64,000 nt of DNA from the NCBI RefSeq assembly GCF_009806555.1, contig NZ_VUOK01000034.1:1-64000 (forward strand). The letters are read 5' to 3'. Every line of letters begins with the position of its first letter. The first letter of the stretch is position 1. This stretch comes from Methylobacterium sp. 2A (GTDB taxonomy: Bacteria > Pseudomonadota > Alphaproteobacteria > Rhizobiales > Beijerinckiaceae). Shown piece by piece: positions 57,028-64,000 of the stretch. The notes beneath the pieces are model-generated. The model was not told where the DNA came from. It searched no databases and saw only the letters and a program-made list of their open reading frames with translations. A program made the translations under genes and the position numbers.

Positions 57028-58908
57028 GTGCGCTATCCGCCCCACATCCTGGAAGAGATCCGTGCCCGGCTGCCGGCCTCCTCAGTGGTCGGACGGCGGG
57101 TCCAGCTCAAGAAGGCCGGCCGGGAATGGCGCGGCCTGTCGCCGTTCAACGCCGAGAAGACCCCGTCCTTCTACGTGAACGACCAGAAGCAGTTCTATCA
57201 CTGCTTCTCCTCCTCCAAGCACGGCGACATCTTCACCTTCCTGATGGAGACGGAGGGCCTGAGCTTTCCCGAGGCGGTCGAGCGGCTGGCGGGCGAAGCC
57301 GGCGTCAGCCTGCCCGCACCCACCGAGGACACGCGCGCCGCGGAGACCAAGCGCGCGGGCGCGATCGAAGTGATGGAGATGGCCGCGCGCTGGTTCGAGG
57401 AGCGGCTTCAATCCGGGCAGGGGAGCGAGGCCCGCGCCTACCTCGAACGCCGGGCTCTCGGACGGGAGATCCAGGAAAAATTCCGCCTGGGCTATGCCCC
57501 GAACGAGCGCTACGCCCTGCGGGATCATCTGGCCCGGCAGGGCGTCGACAAGGCGCTGATGATCGAGATGGGATTGCTGGCGGCCGGGGAGAACGTCTCG
57601 GTCCCGTACGATTATTTTCGCGATCGGGTGATGTTTCCGATCACCGACACGCGCGGCCGGGTGGTGGCCTTCGGCGGCCGGGCGCTCGCCAAGGACGTGC
57701 GCGCCAAGTACCTGAACTCGCCGGAGACCCCGCTCTTCCACAAGGGCCGGACGCTCTACAACCTCCACGGTGCCCGCAAGGCGGCGCACGAGCGCGGCTC
57801 GATCATCGCGGTGGAGGGCTACGTCGACGTCATCGCCATGACGCTCGCGGGCCATCCCGAGACGGTGGCGCCCCTCGGGACGGCCCTCACCGAGGACCAG
57901 CTCGGCCTGCTCTGGCGCCACGCCGACGAGCCGATCCTGTGCTTCGACGGCGACAAGGCCGGCCAGCGCGCGGCCTTCCGGGCGCTGGACCTCGCGCTGC
58001 CGCTCGTGACGGCGGAGAAATCAGTCCGCTTCGCCGCATTTCCGGCCGGTCAGGATCCGGACGATCTCTACCGCTCAGGCGGCGCAGACCGGATCCACGA
58101 GATAGTTCAGAATGCCATAAGCTTCTTCGACGTGCTCATCGCGAAGGCACTGTTCAGCAACGCCCGGGAAACGCCTGAGCAAAAGGCGCGCTTCGCTCAG
58201 GATGTCCGCGCCGACATCGAAAAGATCAACGACCGCGATCTGAAATTTTCATACCATCAAGAACTTCGGGAGCGTCTAAAGGCTCTCAATAGCTCGCCGA
58301 CCGCCGCCGGTTGGAAGGGGCAGCCACGCGATCGTCGGCAGTCCCAACCGAGTCGCACGTTCATTCGTGAAAAACCAAGCGTCTCGGTCACGGCTTCGGT
58401 TGGGTTCACGGGTGCTGCTTCGATACGCGAAGCACTGATCGTCGGCACGCTGCTGGTTCAGCCCGAGATGCTCGCCGACTTTGCCGAGGAGATCGCCGAG
58501 CTCGACTTCGAGGATCCGGATGCCAAGGCGCTCCTGTCGGTTCTGCTCGCCTGCGCGGCCGAGGACGAGCGTACGGATCCGGACGTGTTGCAGAACCGCA
58601 TCACTCGCGCCGGACTGAGCGCCGCCGCAGAGCGCATCCTGGCCCTGGCCCGCTCGCGGGACCGCAATACCGTCGCCCCACATGCCGATCCCGCGCAGCG
58701 CGCAGACGCGCTCAGACAGGCGATGATCTTGCACCGGCAGGCAGGAGCGCTACATAGCGAACTTCGCGAAGCACGGCAGGCGTTTGAGAACGATCCGACC
58801 GATGCCGGTTGGGCATGGCTCTGCGAAGTGAAGGCGAGGCTGGACACCGTCATCGCCGCCGAGGCTGAGGCCGACTTGCCGGTGTCGAGCGACTCGACGG
58901 CCGCCTGA
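57028..58908 (+). CDS. dnaG: DNA primase DnaG
   Basis: 626-aa enzyme making RNA primers at the replication fork. The N-terminal zinc-ribbon region reads LSPFNAEKTPSFYV ... YHCFSSSKHGD: positions normally Cys, His and Cys are Ser38, Asn41 and Ser62, and only Cys59 remains. The TOPRIM catalytic part is intact: IIAVEGYVDVIAM and CFDGDKAGQRAAF. The C-terminal helicase-binding part is diverged. GTG at 57028 begins MRYPPHILEEIRARLP, matching the family N-terminus; GTG at 56998 is 10 codons earlier. Confidence 0.95.
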   Translation: MRYPPHILEEIRARLPASSVVGRRVQLKKAGREWRGLSPFNAEKTPSFYVNDQKQFYHCFSSSKHGDIFTFLMETEGLSFPEAVERLAGEAGVSLPAPTEDTRAAETKRAGAIEVMEMAARWFEERLQSGQGSEARAYLERRALGREIQEKFRLGYAPNERYALRDHLARQGVDKALMIEMGLLAAGENVSVPYDYFRDRVMFPITDTRGRVVAFGGRALAKDVRAKYLNSPETPLFHKGRTLYNLHGARKAAHERGSIIAVEGYVDVIAMTLAGHPETVAPLGTALTEDQLGLLWRHADEPILCFDGDKAGQRAAFRALDLALPLVTAEKSVRFAAFPAGQDPDDLYRSGGADRIHEIVQNAISFFDVLIAKALFSNARETPEQKARFAQDVRADIEKINDRDLKFSYHQELRERLKALNSSPTAAGWKGQPRDRRQSQPSRTFIREKPSVSVTASVGFTGAASIREALIVGTLLVQPEMLADFAEEIAELDFEDPDAKALLSVLLACAAEDERTDPDVLQNRITRAGLSAAAERILALARSRDRNTVAPHADPAQRADALRQAMILHRQAGALHSELREARQAFENDPTDAGWAWLCEVKARLDTVIAAEAEADLPVSSDSTAA

Positions 58909-59117
58909 CGGCTGTGTCATGGCGGTATGGCTGGCGGTGGCGATGGGGAGCGGCCCGCCATAGTTAACAATCGGTCAAGCCTCAGGCTTGCATACGGATA
59001 CCGACGACTCAAGGCGACGGAGCGATCCGGCGCCGATCCCGTACCGCGGTGCCGCTGGCGTGGACCGGCCTCTCAAGGGCCTCCGCAGCGCGCCGCCCAC
59101 GAAACAATAGGCTGATC

Positions 59118-61100
<1,983 letters not shown>

Positions 61101-61179
61101 GCCCCCGCCGCGGCACGGACCGCGGCGCTCCCCCGTCGACCGCGTTGCCACGGTGCTGCGCGGCATCCAGTCTGGCGCC

Positions 61180-62439
61180 ATGCTCGAACGCCGCCCGCCA
61201 ACGCCCGGTCTGCCGACGGCCTTCGCGGACGGCACCGAGGCCGATGACGTCCCCTTCGGCGCGATCCAGCCCTCCGTGGGCATCCGCGACTGGCTGCTCG
61301 GCGAGGCGGCCCGGATGCCGAACGCCGAGGACATGCTGGCCGGCCTCGCCGAGCGGCTGATCGCGATCGGCGTGCCGGTGGACCGCGCCTCCACGGCGAT
61401 CGACACCCTGCACTCGGAATATGCCGGCGTCGGCCGGATCTGGACCCGGGGCGGCGGCACCACGGTCCGGCTGTTCCCGCACGGCGCCCGCGCGACGGAC
61501 GCCTACCTGAACAGCCCGTTCCACACGGTCCACGAGACCGGGGAATGGCTGATCCTCGACCTCGCCGAGACCCCGGACGATGCCTATGCGATCATCCCGG
61601 ACCTGAAGGCCTGCGGCTACACCGCCTATGTCGTGGCGCCCTTGTTCTTCACCAACGGCACCAAGAACGGCATCACCTTCGCGACCCGGGCTCCAGGGGG
61701 GTTCCGCGACGACGACATCGCGATCCTGCGCTTCGTCATGCCGGCGCTCGCGGCCGTGATGGAGATGCGCGTCCTCAACAAGCAGCTCGACCACGTGCTG
61801 CGGCTCTATGTCGGCGACGAGCCCCACCGCGCGATCCTGGCGGGCGACATCCGCCGCGGGCAGGTGACGCGGATCCGCTCGGCGATCCTGTTCGCCGACA
61901 TGCGCGACTACACCCGCACCTCCGCCGATATGACGCCCGAGGAGGCAGTGGGCCTGCTCAACGTGTTTTTCGACTGCCTCGTGCCGCCGATCGAGCGGGA
62001 GGGCGGCGAGGTGCTGAAGTATCTGGGCGACGGGCTGCTGGCGATCTTCCGCGAATCCGGCGACGATCTCGGTGGCGCCGCCAAGGGCGCGCTCACGGCG
62101 GCCCAGCTCGCCCTGGAGGCCCTCGACGAGGCCAATGCCCTGCATCAGTTCCCGGTGCCGGTCGCGGCCGGCATCGCGCTCCATCACGGCGAGGCCGCCT
62201 ACGGCAATGTCGGCTCGGGCGCCCGGCTCGATTTCACGGTGATCGGCCGCGACGTGAATCTCGCGAGCCGGCTAGCCCAGCTCAACCGCATCCTGGGCGA
62301 GCCGCTGCTGATGTCGAAGCCGTTCGTCGATTTCCTCTGGGGGGACCCGATCCCCCTCGGCGAGCATCCGCTCGACGGTTTCCGGGAGCCGATGGCGGTG
62401 TTCCGGCCGAAGTTCTTGCGGCCACGCAAACCCAGCTGA
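61180..62439 (+). CDS. Class III adenylate/guanylate cyclase
   Basis: 419-aa protein. The C-terminal cyclase domain has metal aspartates in [14 protein letters not shown], the loop [13 protein letters not shown], and transition-state residues in [15 protein letters not shown]. The N-terminal 200 residues are a soluble unknown sensory domain ([40 protein letters not shown]), resembling a GAF-like fold. GTG at 61153 is an alternative start. Follows rpoD by 79 bases and converges on the glycosyltransferase gene. Type of nucleotide not provable. Confidence 0.87.
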   Translation: MLERRPPTPGLPTAFADGTEADDVPFGAIQPSVGIRDWLLGEAARMPNAEDMLAGLAERLIAIGVPVDRASTAIDTLHSEYAGVGRIWTRGGGTTVRLFPHGARATDAYLNSPFHTVHETGEWLILDLAETPDDAYAIIPDLKACGYTAYVVAPLFFTNGTKNGITFATRAPGGFRDDDIAILRFVMPALAAVMEMRVLNKQLDHVLRLYVGDEPHRAILAGDIRRGQVTRIRSAILFADMRDYTRTSADMTPEEAVGLLNVFFDCLVPPIEREGGEVLKYLGDGLLAIFRESGDDLGGAAKGALTAAQLALEALDEANALHQFPVPVAAGIALHHGEAAYGNVGSGARLDFTVIGRDVNLASRLAQLNRILGEPLLMSKPFVDFLWGDPIPLGEHPLDGFREPMAVFRPKFLRPRKPS

Positions 62440-62462
62440 CTGTGTCGCCGGTGGGCAGGGCT

Positions 62463-63635
62463 CTACGCGCTCAATCGCTCCCATTCCGGCGCGAACGCCG
62501 AACTGTAGGGGGCTTGCTGCAAGCCCCAGACCGGATCGATCATCTTCTCCGTCACCTCCCGGGCCAGGATGCCGGCGCGGGAAAAGACGTCTCTCGGGAC
62601 ATTGCGGCGCCCCAGGATCTTCAGGCAGGCGTATCCGCACGCGCCATACTGGCCGATGTGGTAGGCGTTGACGGCGAACTCATCGAGCAATCCATATTCG
62701 TAGACCCACGGATTCAACGATATGCCCTCGCTCGGGAGCTCAAGCTCCAGGCCCGCCTCGGCATAGCGATAGCCCTCCGCGAAGCGCTTCCGTTCCCTGC
62801 AATAGCGGCTGGCCCCGTGGCGCGCTTCCGCCCGCGCCGGAAGGACGTGGATGGCCTGCTCGTAGAGAGGCAGCACCGTGTCGGCGGGCTCACCCACGCG
62901 CTCCGCGTTGACGGCGGCCATGAGCAGATTGAAATAGACTTCCTCATCCCAGCCGCCCAGATCGGCCCGCTTCAGAAAGCAATCAAACGCCTTCCGGTAT
63001 TCGCCGGCCGCATCGTAGGTGATCCCGAGATACATCGTGTACCGCGCGATCATGAAGCGATCGGTCTCGACCGCCAGCGCTTGTTCGAGAACGGCGATGT
63101 CGCGTGCATTCGCCGTCTTGTCGCGATGGCGCGCGCCGTCCTCGCCCCGGCGCATCGCGAGAGGAAGGATCGGCGTCTCGTCGATGTCGGGGCAGGAGAG
63201 GAACTCGTGCAGGACGCCCCGATACCGCCAGTTCTTCCGGCTGCTGACGAGCTGGTTGCGCCAGTATCGCGTCTGCGCGTCGATGATCTCGAACCGGTAG
63301 CCGGGCTCGCGCAACTTCGGCATCGTGAAGCCGTCCGGAATGATCAGCTCGTCATCGGCGTCGATGATCAGCACGTAATCCGCGTGGCGCCGCGCGAGCT
63401 TCAGGGCCTCGTTCCGGTTCGTGGCGAAATCCACCCAGGGCCGCTCCTTGAGGGCGCCCGGCAGATCGGCCATCGCCGTGCGGATGATGTCCTGCGTCCC
63501 GTCCGTGGATCCGGTATCCACGATGATCCAGTGATCGATGATCGGGCGGACCGAATCCAGACACCGGCGGATAACGTGGGCCTCGTTCTTGACGATCATC
63601 GACAAACAGATCGAAGAGCCAGTTTTCTTCGCCAT
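62463..63635 (-). CDS. Glycosyltransferase family 2 with TPR-like tail
   Basis: 390-aa cytoplasmic enzyme. The GT-A part starts SICLSMIVKNEAHVIRRCLD, with nucleotide-sugar motifs IIVDTGSTDGTQDIIR and LIIDADDELIIP (the DxD metal site). The C-terminal 200 residues are helical repeats (YTMYLGITYDAAGEYRKAFD; VLPLYEQAIHVLPARAEARH). This GT2-plus-repeat form is seen in surface-glycan or protein-glycosylation contexts. The upstream 266 bases (63636-63901) are A+T-rich and hold no gene that I can identify. Confidence 0.88.
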   Translation of the reverse strand: MAKKTGSSICLSMIVKNEAHVIRRCLDSVRPIIDHWIIVDTGSTDGTQDIIRTAMADLPGALKERPWVDFATNRNEALKLARRHADYVLIIDADDELIIPDGFTMPKLREPGYRFEIIDAQTRYWRNQLVSSRKNWRYRGVLHEFLSCPDIDETPILPLAMRRGEDGARHRDKTANARDIAVLEQALAVETDRFMIARYTMYLGITYDAAGEYRKAFDCFLKRADLGGWDEEVYFNLLMAAVNAERVGEPADTVLPLYEQAIHVLPARAEARHGASRYCRERKRFAEGYRYAEAGLELELPSEGISLNPWVYEYGLLDEFAVNAYHIGQYGACGYACLKILGRRNVPRDVFSRAGILAREVTEKMIDPVWGLQQAPYSSAFAPEWERLSA

Positions 63636-63901
63636 CGAACCGCCCTGAACGGCAAATTTGAATTTTCAGTCGCAACCACCACCGCGCATAGCACGACTCA
63701 TCGACCGCGAAAAGAGATCCGATAAGCTCATATGTCCTGATAATATACTTGAACACTTAAGTTCAAATACCCGGCCAGGTCTGTCGATCGACATATAACG
63801 TGAGAAACATCTTTTCTCTTCGATCCCGTCGCGGGCGCCTTCGGGCAATCTTCACGCCGACGCAGATCGGAAGATGCGGGGCGGACAGGCTTCGAAGCCG
63901 C

Positions 63902-64000
63902 TCAGCCCCGGAGCGTCATCGTGCGGCCGGACACGCTGAAATCGCGCAGGCGCCCGAGGAACGACATCCCCAGCAGGCTGGTCGAGAGGAGCCCCCGCGG
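63902..64000 (-). CDS. C-terminal end of a clan AA aspartic protease, cut by window edge
   Basis: The last 32 codons of a minus-strand gene enter from the right edge and stop at TGA (63904-63902). LLSTSLLGMSFLGRLRDFSV followed by SGRTMTLRG is the C-terminal signature of the periplasmic retropepsin-like TIGR02281 family. The catalytic motif lies outside the window. No start is visible. Confidence 0.7.
   Translation of the reverse strand, partial: PRGLLSTSLLGMSFLGRLRDFSVSGRTMTLRG

Noticed and set aside
61104..61130. Rho-independent terminator after rpoD
   Set aside because: A CCGCGG stem is present but there is no U-run, so it was not called as a terminator.

Overview
The window is about 70% G+C, densely packed chromosomal DNA from a methylotrophic alphaproteobacterium, almost certainly a Methylobacterium. 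The evidence is a tetrahydromethanopterin (H4MPT) formaldehyde-oxidation cluster (mptG, mtdB, an ATP-grasp gene, mch, a RimK-like ATP-grasp gene, a CitG-like gene, fae) in the order known from Methylobacterium extorquens. A two-subunit formate dehydrogenase of the Fdh4 type and a pseudoazurin support this.

Layout. 1-131: end of a transposase. 345-7254: H4MPT cluster, closed by a strong terminator. 7385-8101: about 0.7 kb with no convincing gene. 8102-11302: giant autotransporter carrying a PAP2 phosphatase domain. 11637-13778: groESL with a clear promoter and a CIRCE operator. 13836-16489: CorA transporter and a soluble PAS-type chemoreceptor. 16518-20934: DNA-damage-associated phosphoesterase PdeM, an Lhr-like DEXH helicase and an alpha/beta hydrolase. 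21181-24465: small membrane protein, MATE transporter, glycine-zipper lipoprotein-like protein, CitE-like CoA lyase. 24788-27351: fdh4AB. 27511-32131: pyrD, DUF952 gene, S24 repressor, orphan histidine kinase, Tim44-domain protein. 32356-39299: rsmA-pdxA-lptD-lptG-lptF on the minus strand, divergent from pepA. 41349-45005: membrane protein, long-chain acyl-CoA ligase, MsrP. 45019-48224: LysR regulator, thioredoxin reductase, ELM1-like protein. 48522-55587: secreted protein, greA, carB, pseudoazurin, small membrane protein, carA. 55800-62439: yqeY, BrnT/BrnA toxin-antitoxin, dnaG, rpoD, class III cyclase. 62463-64000: glycosyltransferase and the end of an aspartic protease gene.

Functional links. 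Fae condenses formaldehyde with H4MPT, MtdB oxidises methylene-H4MPT, Mch hydrolyses methenyl-H4MPT, and formate released later can be oxidised by Fdh4. MptG and the two ATP-grasp proteins fit cofactor synthesis. carA and carB lie about 1.3 kb apart on the same strand and pyrD is also present, so several pyrimidine genes share the window.

The most striking observation is a roughly 175-bp nested palindromic repeat inside the reading frame of the DEXH helicase. It adds about 60 residues without a frameshift or stop. A diverged relative of the same repeat lies between genes at 41.09-41.28 kb. This resembles the protein-invading palindromic elements of Rickettsia and may be an undescribed family in Methylobacterium. 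At least three other palindromic repeat types are scattered between genes. No rRNA, tRNA or CRISPR array was recognised.
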